A stretch of DNA of 64,000 bases from Juglans regia (lineage: Eukaryota; Streptophyta; Magnoliopsida; Fagales; Juglandaceae): the NCBI RefSeq assembly GCF_001411555.2, contig NC_049911.1:29981044-30045043 (forward strand), read 5' to 3'. Below the pieces are notes generated by a model. It was given only the letters and a program-made list of their open reading frames with translations. It was not told the DNA's origin and did no database searches. This document shows positions 11,027 through 24,300 of the stretch, in pieces; position 1 is the stretch's first letter; every line of letters begins with the position of its first letter. Position numbers and translations under genes: made by a program.

Positions 11027-14000
11027 ATGCAGTCGCCTCTAGGAGTGCACTTACATTATGGAGATCATCATGTAACTCCTATTTCTTCCCTTTTGATTTC
11101 TCTTCATAGTAGCATATTGCTTGTTAATTTCTTTTTTTCCCGAACAAGCCACTCGTCTATTTTAAATATTTACTATTTTATTATCCATTTAGAGTAGGTT
11201 TAGGAGGTGAGATGAGAATTTTGTTGTTTGAAAGTTTAAAATATTGTATTTTAATATTATTATTGTTTTGGAATTTGAAAAATGTGAATTGAGATTTGAA
11301 AAAGTTGAATTATTTTATATATTTTGTATAGAGATTTGAAAAATGTGTAATAATAAGATGAGATGAGAATTTTGTGTCTCATCAACAAACATGATGGTGT
11401 GGACTGTGATGCGTGCTACTTTATAAAAAAATAAAAATTCCTTTTTGAGCTTTGTATTTGATTTGAATTTCTAATTTTATATAAATGTCTTCTATCTAGA
11501 ACATAATTGAAAAAAAAAACTATAAAAATAGTTGTGTATGTATCATTACTCTCTATAGATATAAACACCATCACGTTATGTTTTTAGGCTCCTTTCAACT
11601 TCTTGATCATGTGCAGGTAGTACTGGATAATGGGATACTCCAAGTTACATTGTCCAATCCGCAGGGATTTGTTACTAGGATTCAATACAATGACATCGAC
11701 AACTTGCTTGAAGTCCTTAACGAGGAATCTAATAGAGGGTATTTACTACAACGTTAATATATAGGAGATCACTTACAAAATAATGACTCAGAAAAATTGT
11801 TTCTTCCTCTAATGTTGGATTATGAACTTTGAAGTATTAGCTGACACTTGGTCTAGAAACTTACCCTATTTTGGAAATGGAATGTTTAATGTTCAGGTAC
11901 TGGGACCTTGTTTGGAGCTCACCAGGAAGTACTGGAGCAACTGGTATCTTTGATTTGTATGTTCTAATTCATCCTTTTTTCTTGGGCTCTCTCTCTCTCT
12001 CTCTCATTCCCTTCAACTATAAAACTATAAAAAAATGATATTTGTAATCGTAGAATATACAAATATAACGTAATTTTTAAAAAAAATAAATAAATATGAG
12101 ACTCATATAAAAAAAATTAATTTTTTAATAATAAATCATCTTTTTTTTTCAAAACAATTGTGCAATACTTACGTACTCTCCGACTATGCATAAAATACTC
12201 AAAACTATATCATTTATAAGCCATTTTTCTTTATTCATGGAGCATCTATTTATATTATTTACTAGTTATAGCTACCACATATGCAGAATCGAAGGAACGA
12301 GGTTCGAGGTTATCGTTGAAAGTGAGGAACAGGTTGAGATCTCTTTCACAAGGACGTGGGATCCTTCCAGGGAGGGCAAACTCGTCCCATTAAATATAGA
12401 CAAAAGGTCCATGCATCTTTGTTTCAAATAAGCAAATGTTATAACATGTTGTTTCAAGTTTCAATCATATTCATTTTTTTTTTTAAGCAAAAAAAAAAAA
12501 AAAAACAACAACAACAACAAATATTCATTTAATTATACCATTGAAGGTGAAACTGATATTTGAATATTTGTCGTTCCGACAAATTCATCAACTAGGTTTA
12601 TAATGCTTCGTGGTTCATCGGGATTTTACTCTTATGCCATTTACGAGCACTTGGAGGAATGGCCTGCTTTCAACCTCGACGAAACCAGGATTGCCTTCAA
12701 ACTCAGAAAAGACAAGTAGATCACAAACTCCTTTTCCTCTCTCTAGTTGTTGTCATATTCATAATGCCTTATTAATAATTTATTCTAATAATTTTACATT
12801 TGTGCTCGTTTAGATAGTGATAAGATGATATGAATAAAATCTTATTATAATCTTATTTTTTAATATTATTATTTTTTTGAGATTTAAAAAAATAAATTAT
12901 TTATTATATTTTATATAAAATTTTAAAAAAAATATAATGATGAGATAAGTTGAAAGTATTTCTTAATCCAAATGTAGCCTTAAAAAAAGATTGGGAATTT
13001 GATAGCCTAGTACTCCTCCTATTTGGTAGTACCCATATATTTTACAAATATACTTATTAACTAAAAATAATAATTCTTAAGATTATCTTAAAAAAATACA
13101 TCCCCAATCCCTATAACTTATTTTTTACAAATAAAAATGACTATTATCTATAATGGGAAAAGAATAACTAATTAAACTAGAGCAATGATATCGACCAAAT
13201 ATATTTCACAATATATATTTTAAAATAAAAATATTTTTATAAAATAATGTTAATTTTATAAAGTATTTTATTAAACTATCATTTATTTTAAAATATGATT
13301 GTGTGATATATATATATATATATATACGATGAACAGTAAATCTAAATCAGCTGTTTTTTTTTTTTTCATATCTTATTACTGTTCATCGACAGTATGATGA
13401 ATAGTAATGAACAGTAAATATTTTTTTTTTTATCCGTGTGAATGCCAATGTGCGATGTAATATTACAATTGTGCGTAGGGAATGAGAGAGAGGAAGAAAG
13501 AAAAAGTGGAAAAAATATTAATTTTTGAGTTTTAAATGATCAATAAAGAAGCTATTTTTTTTTTCTTCGCATGTTTTTTTTGCACATCCTATTACTGTTT
13601 ATTATATCATACACTAAAAATCAACTTTAATTTTTAAAATACTATTTTTTATCATTAAATAAATGATGAAATTTTACTGTACATTTTTAAGAGAAAAAAA
13701 CTATCTAATTAATTTGAATTTTTAATATAATTTAAATTTCATAATAAATAATGAACATAAATAAATAATAATTTTATTCTTATGCATTAGACTATTTTAA
13801 TATTTGAAATTACACTTTATTTTTTTCTTCAATTTGACAGATGTGGCAAACGTGCTTTTTTTTATCCTATAACGTTACTGTTCATCGTGATCAGTAAATT
13901 TAAATCAGCCACTTTTTTTTTCATATCTTATTACTGTTCATTGACAGTATGATGAACAGTAATGAACAGTAAAGATTTTTTTTTTTTTTGTCCATGTGAA

Positions 14001-15466
14001 TGTCAATGTGCGAGGTAATACCGCAATTGTGCGTAGGGAATGAGAGAGAGGAAGAAAGAAAAAGTGAAAAAAATATTGATTTTTGAGTTTTAAATAATCA
14101 ATAAAGAAGCTATTTTTTTGTCCTTCACATGTTTTTTTCGCATATCCTATTACTGTTTATTATATCATACACTAAAAAACAACTTTAATTTATAAAATAC
14201 TAATTTTTTATCATTAAATAAATGATGAAATTTTACTGTACATTTTTAAGAGAAAAAAACTATCTAATTAATTTAAATTTCATAATAAATGATGAACATA
14301 AATAAATAATAATTTTATTCTTATACATTAGACTATTTTAATATTTGAAATTACACTTTATTTTTTTCTTCAATTTGACAGATGTGTCAAACGTGCTTTT
14401 TTTTATCAATTAGAAAATCTTAAGCCATACAGGATTTTATACAAGTACCACTAATTTTAAAATAACTAAGACATTTATAAAATACTAATATTTCATCATT
14501 AAATAAATAATGAAATTTTGTTAAATATTTTTAAAAAAGTATAACTATATAAATAATTAGAGTTTTAACATAATTTAAATATGATAATATTTTTAATTAA
14601 CTAAAGAGAACTGCTACAACTAATAAAAAAGTAACCTGAAAATATGTCATGAATGTGTATTTCATTTTTTTATTTTTCTTTTCTTTTTTTCATGTATTTT
14701 TTTAATCATCATAAACATTTTTAAAAAAATAAAAAATTTACAACATCATTGAGTCAGGAGGGAATTGACAATCTATCTCTTTCTAAACAAAATTATTGAG
14801 TTCGAGGAAGAGATTAATAGATTCTTAGGTTTTTAGAAACTTTTATATATTTTTTAAAATATTATTTAAATATAAAATATTTTTTAATTTGTTAATCTAA
14901 TCATTACAATTTTCTTAAATATAAATTTTTTAAATTTTAAAACAAAAACTACATTTAAAAATTATATTTCAATAATATTTAAACTTTTATAATATTTTTA
15001 TTTTAATTTTTTTTCTCTCATTTTCTAAAATCAAATAAAACATCTTAATCCAAATAATTTTATATATTACTATTCACAAACCATGTTACTACTATTAATA
15101 CATCGATCCAAATCATATCTAAGGATATGATTCTACGTGTGTTGTTTTTTGAAGGACGAGACTGCTGCTGGTACATTAAAATTTTTAAGATTTAAATCCA
15201 ACCCTTCATTTTACCACTTCTCATTTTTTTTTCTTCGGTTGGATTGCTTCAATTTATACAATGAAGTACTATCATTATTACAAAAATTTTCCACATCTCT
15301 TTTCACTTGTTATATGTAGAAATTGAATTCATAACAAATTCTCTATATACTACTTATTTTACTTATAATCACGTTTTTTTTTTTTAATCCAAAACATATT
15401 TATATTTTACAAAATAAATTATTTTTCAACCGGACAAATGTGACTCTCATATTGCCCAACCTCTAG

Positions 15467-15516
<50 letters not shown>

Positions 15517-18500
15517 GGGTGAAAAGTTAAGTGTTTATCGATCTTCATTAAACTAAAGCAAGGTTTTAAATTCGGTAGGTTCCATTATATGGCAATGGCC
15601 AACAACAGGCAAAGATTCATGCCCCTCCCAGATGACCGATTGCCCAAGAGAGGTCAGACCCTGGCCTACCCAGAGGCAGTCCTACTTGTTAACCCAGTGG
15701 AGCCCGAACTCAAGGGAGAGGTACTTTTTCTTTTCAAAAAATCTATATAATTTTTTATTATTCACACAACTTCTACATATTATATTTTTTATAATTTTTA
15801 TTATAATTTTTTTATTAAATATTTAATATATGAATAATAAATAAATAAATTGAATTAATTTAAAAACAATAAATTCAAAAAAAAATTAAAAAAATTTTAA
15901 AATTTTAAAATTTTAAAAAAATATAATATATAGAGAATATAAGGTTGTGTAACATTCCTCCTTTCTTTTTATCTTTTTGGGTGTAATTGTTTGTTGTTTG
16001 TTCACTCTCAACAACCATCTACATTCATCATTTGTTTACACGACACCTTACGCCATTCAGTAGAATGGCACACGACTATCACATCAAAAAGAAAGTTTAA
16101 TTGGGTGTTTGGTTTGGTTGATAGGTGGACGACAAGTACCAATACTCGAGTAAGAACGAAAACATTCGGGTTCATGGGTGGATCTCCACCAATACTGACC
16201 CGCCTATGGGATTCTGGCAAATTACACCCAGCAACGAGTTCCGATCTGGTGGCCCACTCAAGCAGAACCTGACCTCACATGTGGGCCCCACCACGCTCGC
16301 TGTAAGAGCTCTCTCTTTTTTTTTTTAACTTAAGGTAGTGCTAGTATGATAAATTTATTTCAAATTTTAAAATGAGATAAGATGAGATAATTTATAAATA
16401 ATAGTGAAATTTATAAATTAAAATTTATGAATAATAATAAATAATAGTGAAATGAGTAATCCAAACCGGCTCTTAGACCCTATTTAAATAGTGAAAGTTA
16501 TCTCATCTTATCATTATAATTTTTTTAAATTTTTATACAAAATATAATAAATAATTTAATTTTTTTAAATTTCAAAATAATAATAATATTTTATTTAACT
16601 TTTAACTTCTATCTAAAAAAATATCACATCATCTTACTATCCAAACCGCACATTAATAATGTCTATAAAAACAAATTATATTCTCAAATTGGTATTTAGA
16701 TTCTAGAACACATCTATTAAAATATTTATATGATATAATTTAATTTATAAGATAACTTTTAACTCTTTAGCATATAAATACAAATATGAATGACTATGTT
16801 GTTCTTAGATATTATAATAAGAAATATTGCTATTGTTATTTTAAATTTTGTCATTTCAATCACATATGTTTGGTAGAGTATGGTCATGTCTTGTCTTACA
16901 CCTAAGCGCATATATAAATGTCTGCATAGTTCGTCGAGTGCAAGCATTCATATAGGTTTACTCTTCATTCTCTGGAGACTTCTTCCAAAATTCATTTAAG
17001 AATTTATTAAAAGACTCGTCTACTCAACATATTAAACATATTACTATATACGTGTAATTTTGAAAGTTCTAACCGGAATAGTATTATTCGTAAGGTTTTT
17101 GACTAATATATTATTATTCTTAATTTAAAATATTGTTGCTAGATGTTTCTAAGTGCACATTACTCCGGAGAGGATCTGGTGCCAAAATTTGGAGCCGGCG
17201 AACGATGGAAAAAGGTTTTCGGTCCGGTTTTTATGTACGTTAACTCTGCATACGTTGGAGACGACCCACTTCAGCTATGGGAGGATGCCAAAACGCAGGT
17301 TTAATTCAATTAACACGGCATTAATTTCTATTTAAAATAAATATTTAAATAACCTTTTGATGATCTGAACCGATCAAACGCGAATACAAATCGACGTTAT
17401 AGATGATGATTGAAGTTCAAAGTTGGCCATATACCTTCCCTGTTTCCGAGGATTTTCCCAAGTCCAACCAACGGGGTAACGTTAGCGGTCGGCTTCTTGT
17501 CCGAGACAGGTAGGCGGCCAGCTTGCTGCTTTACTTGGCTTTCAACTTCAATATTGAATATCGATCGTTAATATAACTACATTAATAATATTGTGTACGT
17601 AGTTACCTAAGCAGTGACTATATATCTGCAACTGGCGCTTATGTGGGCTTGGCGCCTCCTGGAGACGCTGGATCGTGGCAAAGAGAGTGCAAGGTGACTG
17701 CATGGTTTAGTATTTTATCTCATTATTATAATTTTTTAAAATTTTTATATAAAATATAATAAATAATTTATTTTTTTTTAAATTACAAAATAATATTCTA
17801 ACAATATTTTTTTTAACTTTCATCTTTCATCTAAAATTATCTAATCTCATTTCTAAATCCAAATCGATGCTTATTTTTCTAAATCTTGAGTATGAGGTTT
17901 GGGGCTTGTAAACTACCCATAAACCAATGCCTAATTTGCTCGATCTAATTCATTGTTAACTCCACATTATATAGGACTATCAATTTTGGACCAACGCAGA
18001 CGAGGATGGCTTTTTTTTCATCAGCGATATACGCATTGGGGACTATAATCTTTATGCATGGATCCCGGGGTATATCGGGGACTACAAATACGATGTTGTT
18101 GTTAGCATAACCGCAGGTACAATTTCTTCCTCAGTTTCGATTGTATTGACCATTTTTTCATTCTGGTCATCCAATAAAAAAAACGAACGGTAATGTTCAC
18201 CGTAAAAAATTACTTATTTGCGATTAGTTAATTCGAATAAAATAATTATTTACAATTAAAATTAATTAAAAATAATCTTTTGATTGTAATAAATTAATCA
18301 CAAAAATCCGATACTTTGAGTGATATGCAATATGAAATGCAGGTTGTGCAATTGAGATGGGCGATCTTGTTTATAAGCCTCCCAGAGATGGCCCTACACT
18401 GTGGGAAATAGGCATACCTGATCGTTCTGCCGCAGAGTTCTATGTTCCCGATCCTAATCCCAAGTACATCAATAAACTCTATGTCAATCATCCTGACAGG

Positions 18501-19684
18501 TTGATCCATTTTTCTTTCTCCTATATATTACTATGATTAACATGATTTCAATCTAGGACCAGTGGTTAATCAGGTAATTTGAAGCCATATGATCATATTT
18601 AATTGTCAGGTTTAGGCAGTATGGCTTGTGGGAAAGATATGCAGAATTGTATCCTGATAATGACTTGGTTTTCACGATTGGTGTCAGCGACTACACTAAA
18701 GATTGGTTCTATGCTCAGGTTACCAGGTGCAGTACTTTTGTCTTTCGTTCTTCGAGTGCTTGATCAAGCTTTCACTGAATTTTTCATTTACCCATGACCT
18801 TCCTGAGTTTACTTTGGATTATTTTCCTTTTTAGTTTTCAGCAAACAAAGAGAAACCGTCTTTTTTTTTTCCTGCTGTTGGGAGAGAAAAACACTTTGTG
18901 ATACTGAAAAAAAAATAATGCTAGATACAGTCTGAGAATGATGTGCAAGCCTCGCACACTGTCTTTAAAAAGAAGTGGGATCTATTATTAAAAAATTAAT
19001 TTTTTTCATGTGGGTCTCAGATTTATCTATTTTTTTCAGAAAGGAAGACTTGCACAGTGCACACCCTAAGACTGAAAATATTATTTCTCCACTTAAAAGT
19101 CTCAAAGTAAGATAATTAAGCACTTTGTGCTATATTATTTGCATCTCAGGAAGAAGAAAGACAGTAATACATATCAAGGAACTACGTGGCAAATTAAATT
19201 TACTCTCGACAATTTGGACCCCAACGGTAACTATAAGCTGCGGCTGGCACTGGCTTCTTCCACTCTCTCTGAACTGCAGGTATATATAAAACATTTATTA
19301 CTACTTGTTAAAACATCTTTTGTGAACTTAGGTGCATAGAGATTTTCATTATTCTACATGAATTTGTATTCGAAGGTTCGGGTGAACGATCCAAAGGCAA
19401 ATCCTCCTCTATTTTCAAGTGGATTGATAGGAAGGGACAACTCAATTGCTAGACATGGAATACACGGGCTGTATTGGCTTTACAATGTGGACGTACCAGG
19501 TGGTCGGCTTGTCCAAGGGGATAATACCATTTTTTTGACACAACCAAGAAGCTCCAGCCCTTTCCAAGGGATTATGTATGATTATATCCGTTTAGAGGGC
19601 CCCCCATCTTCTACTTCTCAGAAACAAGTAATGAGTTCCTTACACAGTTTACAAATTAGCAAGACTGTTCAATATTTTGCATAG
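11027..19684 (+). CDS. Rhamnogalacturonan (rhamnogalacturonate) lyase, tandem copy 2
   Basis: Fifteen exons join in frame to 664 aa: 11027-11071, 11617-11738, 11897-11956, 12287-12406, 12596-12715, 15579-15720, 16125-16301, 17143-17298, 17403-17509, 17603-17693, 17975-18116, 18343-18499, 18610-18726, 19150-19279, 19376-19684. Intron positions and phases equal those of copy 1. The tiny first exon encodes MQSPLGVHLHYGDHH. The same three domains are present (GYWDLVW; FRSGGPLKQNLTSHVGPTTL; GDYNLYAWIPG; DRSAAEFYVPDPNP; GIHGLYWLYNVDVPG). Differences: two extra residues in exon 7 (TNTDPP); Ser instead of Arg at the exon 9/10 junction because exon 10 begins with T; and a C-terminal tail about 20 residues longer (SQKQVMSS...QYFA). 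Intron 5 has grown to 2,863 bp by repeat accumulation. Nothing in the reading frame suggests loss of function, but expression cannot be judged. Confidence 0.92.
11193..11392. mobile_element. MITE family A copy (lyase copy 2, intron 1)
   Basis: Contains the family signature 'ttgaaaaagttgaatta' and 'atattattattgttttg', with AGATGAGAAT-type motifs at both ends. The ends are eroded, so the boundaries are approximate. Confidence 0.5.
12037..12188. mobile_element. MITE family B copy (lyase copy 2, intron 3)
   Basis: Palindromic element: 'gtaatcgtagaatatacaaa' at the left and 'cttacgtactctccgacta' at the right pair imperfectly around an 'attaattttttaataata' core. Confidence 0.6.
12810..12982. mobile_element. 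MITE family A copy (lyase copy 2, intron 5)
   Basis: Begins near 'gtttagatagtgataagatg', ends 'aatccaaatgtagccttaa', and has the AT-rich 'ttttttaatattattatt' core of the family. Confidence 0.55.
13326..14406. repeat. Direct repeat of about 540-560 bp in tandem
   Basis: Two adjacent copies, about 13,326-13,866 and 13,884-14,406. Both contain, in order, 'aaatcagc', 'tcttattactgttcat', 'gaatgagagagaggaagaaa', 'attactgtttattatatcat', 'tcattaaataaatgatgaa' and 'tttgacagatgtg'. They differ by scattered substitutions and a small deletion in the second copy ('aatttttaatataattt' missing). Each copy starts with a small palindrome (ttactgttcat...atgaacagtaa). The repeat lies entirely in intron 5 of lyase copy 2. 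Confidence 0.85.
15468..15515. repeat. (TA)n(TG)n compound microsatellite
   Basis: A TA run passes directly into a TG run, just 5' of exon 6 of lyase copy 2. Confidence 0.95.
16478..16653. mobile_element. MITE family A copy (lyase copy 2, intron 7)
   Basis: Begins 'gaccctatttaaatagtgaa', ends 'actatccaaaccgcacatta', with the 'aaaatataataaataattta' core. A more decayed relative may precede it at about 16,345-16,470. Confidence 0.5.
17703..17870. mobile_element. MITE family A copy (lyase copy 2, intron 10)
   Basis: Carries 'aaaatataataaataattta' and ends 'taaatccaaatcgatgctta'. It starts within 10 bases of the exon 10 donor. Confidence 0.5.
18918..19078. mobile_element. MITE family B copy (lyase copy 2, intron 13)
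   Basis: Left arm 'gctagatacagtctgagaat...gcaagcctcgcacac', core 'attaatttttttcatgtggg', right arm 'gacttgcacagtgcacaccc'. Confidence 0.6.
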
Positions 19685-20326
19685 ATTTGGTGCATGCGAT
19701 CGATGCTACACCCGCAGTTTCTGAGTTAAATTTGTTGTTGAAAAGAAGACATTCATAGCATTATGTATAACGAGGCAGTTGTTGAGCAACTGGGTTTGTA
19801 GCTGAGTTTGAAATTAACCTCGTTTTGTTAAATCACCACTTATTTCAAGAGCTTAATCTAATGGAACTTATTATATTTTTAACACAAATATTTGCACCCA
19901 ACTGACACATATTAAGACATACTTTTGACTTATGATCATTATACTTTGAATACCAACTTCTTATTCATGGAAAATCACTTTTTGAAGACCACAGAGAAAG
20001 TCTTTATAAATCCAGTGTCTATTATGCATGTGACATGGACGATCATGCTGTCACACGGGCGTTGGCACCGATTGAAATGTTCAAAATCTTGTTTTCTGTA
20101 AACAGATTCGAGCCTTTTTGAAAAGGGACTAAATGTTTGCCTGATTACAGCAAATAAAATCAATTATTGACCATGATTGTAGCCTCTCCATTACTCTTAC
20201 CGTTTGTTTTCTATTTTTTATTAATGTACAGCTTAAATACAATTACAATCTGTAAAAATCAAAGCCTTTTAATTAAGGGCCTCACAATTCCATCGCTAGA
20301 GCCTCTGCTTAAGAGAGGGCGTTGCT

Positions 20327-20465
20327 AGTTACAGTCTGTAAAAGTCTTGAGTACTTCCTTTTTAAAAAAAATAGAGTCCATTATTAAAACAAAAAAAATT
20401 ATGTGGGTCTTAAATTGACCCATTTTTTTTAAGGAAAGTGTGCAGAGTTTGCAAATATCATTTCT
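20327..20465. mobile_element. MITE family B copy, diverged
   Basis: 'gttacagtctgtaaaagtc' at the left, 'gtgtgcagagtttgcaaa' at the right. The left arm has lost the 'gtagagtgcgcaa' segment. Confidence 0.45.
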
Positions 20466-20472
20466 CTAAGTA

Positions 20473-20636
20473 ATGTTACATATAGTCGTAGAGTGCACAA
20501 ATACTGTGCAGTCGCTTTAAAAAAAAGTGAAGTTCACTATTAAAAAAAATTTTTTTTACGTAGATATCGTATTTATTCACTTTTTTCAAAGTGATTGCAC
20601 GACGCTTGCGCACTCACGATTGCAACTATCATTTTT
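20473..20636. mobile_element. MITE family B copy
   Basis: Well preserved: 'catatagtcgtagagtgcac' at the left and 'gcacgacgcttgcgcactca' at the right, about 8 bp after the preceding family member. Confidence 0.7.
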
Positions 20637-21389
20637 CTTCCTTTAATATTTATGATCTAACATTCATTCCTCCAATCTTTATTCTTTTTAATATTAAAAT
20701 GCACCAACATTTACTGTTATATTTATAAAGATCGAGCTCTCATTTATTTCTGTTTGGGATCAGTTACATCCATCAAGATCCCCTCAAGTTGACAAGAATC
20801 TGACGATATCTTTCCCTCTATGATCATCTCCAAACATTTTGTTTTTCAAATATGTCAAATGAGCATTAATCTCATCAGAGACGGCAATTAGAAACGCATA
20901 ACTCGACACCAGTATCCTTTCCCACACTCTTTCCATGAATAAATGAGAAAATATAGCACGCAAGGTCCTTGCAAACCTCGATCACTCAAGCCAAGTTCTA
21001 GGAAAAATTTGCCCCTAAACGGAGTTTTTCTTATTCTTGATATTTTTCTCAACTCATTCTTTTACTATTTTAAACCTTGACCTTAGTAGATTATAGCTGT
21101 GGACTTCTAGCTAAAAATCGAATCATCTGATCCTTCCTCTTCTTACTCCTCCTTATGATCTTCTCTTTATTTATTTTTTCTCGTATTTTATCGAGACGCA
21201 CGATCATCCCGTGCATAGCACCGTCCCGTGCACCAAAAACCGGTGGCGACAAAGAAAAGATAAATGATTATACGAAACAAACAAAACGAATGCTTTGTCT
21301 GTAGTTCAAGGAAACTCGATCGGCCTGAAAGATCCTTATCAGCCTTCACAAGTCTACAGTCTCTGATTGGAGTGTCAAAAAGTTAAAGG

Positions 21390-24300
21390 ATGTGCAGTCT
21401 TTACTTCTCAGAATCCTCACGGATTTGGCATTTGGCTTTCAGCAATATTATGCTTTGTGTTCTACTGAAACTCACTACACAAACACAAGTACCAAATTCA
21501 AATTTTCATCCTCCTGTAGAAGTTCCCGGAGATAGTAAGGCAAACCTCATGAGCATGTCATTCCCAGGGGTGCAATTACATATCGAAGATCAACATGTAA
21601 AGCAGTTTGGTTTTTCCTTTTCCTTTTTTTTTCTTTTTGGCATGAGCAAGTACATGGAAAATGCATATAGAGGTAAGTACTTTTAAGTGCAGCACGCCAT
21701 TGGGATGCTGATGAGAAAATAATTTGTGCAGGTGGTGATGGACAACGGCATACTGCAGGTCACCATCTCAAATCCAGAAGGAATGGTCACGGGAATTGAG
21801 TATAATGGCATTGACAATTTGCTCGAAATTCTCAACGAGGAATCTAACAGAGGGTACAATGTCGTCTAAGCTCTTCAATTTCGCTCTGTTTTCTTTTCCA
21901 CAGAAATATCTCCTATTTGTAGGAGAGCTCTGCTCTGATATGCCCCAGATTTTACTTTATTGTGTATATATATATATATATATTTTGTAAAGATAAAAAG
22001 AGAATAAACCAGATGTTAAATGTGCTTTAAAGAAATCTATATGTATTTTTAGAGGATTTTATATATGAGATTTGTAATATATCAGCCACTATTCATCCTC
22101 ACACCCCACCCTGCTCGTAATAATTTTTTTTTTTTATAGGGTGTGAGGTGTGGGGGTGAATAGTAGCTAATAAGAAGAGTTATTCTTTATATATATATAT
22201 GGAATGCATACTATTTAATGTGTAACTTCAAGTTGTATGGGGACCAATAAAACATGACTGCCACCTAGAGATGCAATTCCTAACTAAATAGCAGAAGCTG
22301 ATTTTTCTTCTTTATTAATTAACTATGTAGATACTGGGACCTTGTGTGGAATGTTGCCGGAAGTACGGGAACGAAGGGCATATTTGACAGGTATGTTCCC
22401 TAAAACTTCCTACTTAGGAACATGTTCTTGTCCACTATTATAATTGCAATTAATTCTGACTTTCTTTGTAAGATTTACATGTTATTTGGGAATAAATTTT
22501 AAGGTAGTATGAAAAACCTGTGGATGAACCGGCCGATTTCTTTGCAGGATGGAAGGAACCAGTTTGAAGGTAATAGTGGAAAACGAAGAACAAGTAGAGC
22601 TCTCATTTACTAGAATGTGGGATCCCTCCATAGATCAGGGGAAGCTCGTTCCCTTGAATATAGACAAAAGGTACACGCTTGTTCAAATTGATGTTGTTTT
22701 ATTGACATTTCATTGGAGTCGGTCTCTTTCGGTTTTGTTTTTGTTTTTGTTTTGTTCTTTTCTTTTGTAGGTACGTAATGCTTCGTGATTCCTCGGGCTT
22801 CTACTCCTATGCCATTTATGAGCACTTAGAGGAATGGCCTGCTTTCAACATTGATAATACCAGAATAGCATTCAAGCTTAGGGAAGACATGTAAATAAAT
22901 CTTGACCCTGTCTTCTTTATTGAAGTTCAGATTGCTTGCAGTATTTCAGGATAAACAAGGCTTGAAAGTGGATAAACAGGATGTGTTTTGAATTCATATA
23001 GGTTTCGTTACATGGCTATAGCAGACAACAGGCAAAGATTCATGCCCTTGCCTGAAGACCGCCTAGCTGACAGAGGCCAGGCCCTGGCCTACCCAGAGGC
23101 AGTCCTACTTGTGAATCCCGTGGAACCAGATTTCAAAGGAGAGGTGTTGCCTTCTATACGAGTGTACAAGTGTCGTGTAGTTATTTTAAAATAAATAAAT
23201 AAATATAGAATACACATAAAAAGAAATTAATTTTTTATTAGTAAACTCTACTCTTTTTTAAAACGACTATACGATATTTACGCATTCTAAAACTATATAT
23301 AATATTCCTCATCTTTGCCACCCTAATTTTTTTTCTTACCTAACAAGTTGTATTGTGCTTTGATTTGATGGGGTACCCCTCATGTAAAGGTGGACGACAA
23401 GTACCAATACTCTTGTGAGAACAAAGACAACAGGGTTCACGGGTGGATATCCAACAATCCAAGCGTGGGATTCTGGCAAATCACGGCCAGCGATGAATTC
23501 CGATCCGGTGGACCCCTCAAACAATGCCTTACCTCCCACGTCGGTCCCACCACCCTTGCTGTAAGTAATATAAATATTAAATACTACCAGATAAAAACTT
23601 GGTTAACACGGAGAGAGGAAAGGATGTGATTAAGGTCTTTTAACAACGTTAACTTTAATTAAAACGGCACAATCTCAGATATTTCACAGCGTACACTATT
23701 CAGGAGAGGATCTGGTACTGAAATTTGGACCTAACGAGCCGTGGAAGAAGGTTTTTGGCCCCGTTTTTATTTTTCTTAATTCTCTGACCGATGGAGACGA
23801 CCCGCTTTTGCTCTGGGAGGATGCCAAGCAACAGGTCTTTTTACATCCGAGTAGAACTTCAATTCTTGTCAGTAAAAAATGTAATAATTCTACAATCTTA
23901 ATCTGAAACAATTATTTAATTAGAACAGTCCCTTTTTTTTTCAGATGATCTATGAAGTTCAAACATGGCCCTATAGTTTTCCAGCTTCAGAGGATTTTCA
24001 ATCAGCAGATCAACGGGGTAGTGTTTGCGGCAGACTCCTAATCCAAGACAGGTATTATAACAAGTGTTACACAGAAGCCTCACATTTTGTACACCATCTT
24101 AAAAGTATGTGATTTTATTCATTTTCTCTCATATTTCGTTTATAAGTAGTTTGTAAGAGTGCGAGACTTATGTCTAAAATTTTTTCAGATATTATATATC
24201 TGCCCCTATTTTTCATCTTTCTTTATTGTTTCTCATCTGAATTTAGTTGAGGTTTTAGAAATTTGAACTTTTGTTGTCTAGGTATATTAGTGAAGAGAAC

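Larger units (their letters stand above)
19685..21389. other. Intergenic between lyase copies 2 and 3
   Basis: No gene seen apart from two adjacent family B MITEs. A 'ttattcttgatatttttctc' AT-rich stretch and scattered pyrimidine-rich runs precede copy 3. No clear TATA box could be assigned. Confidence 0.5.
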
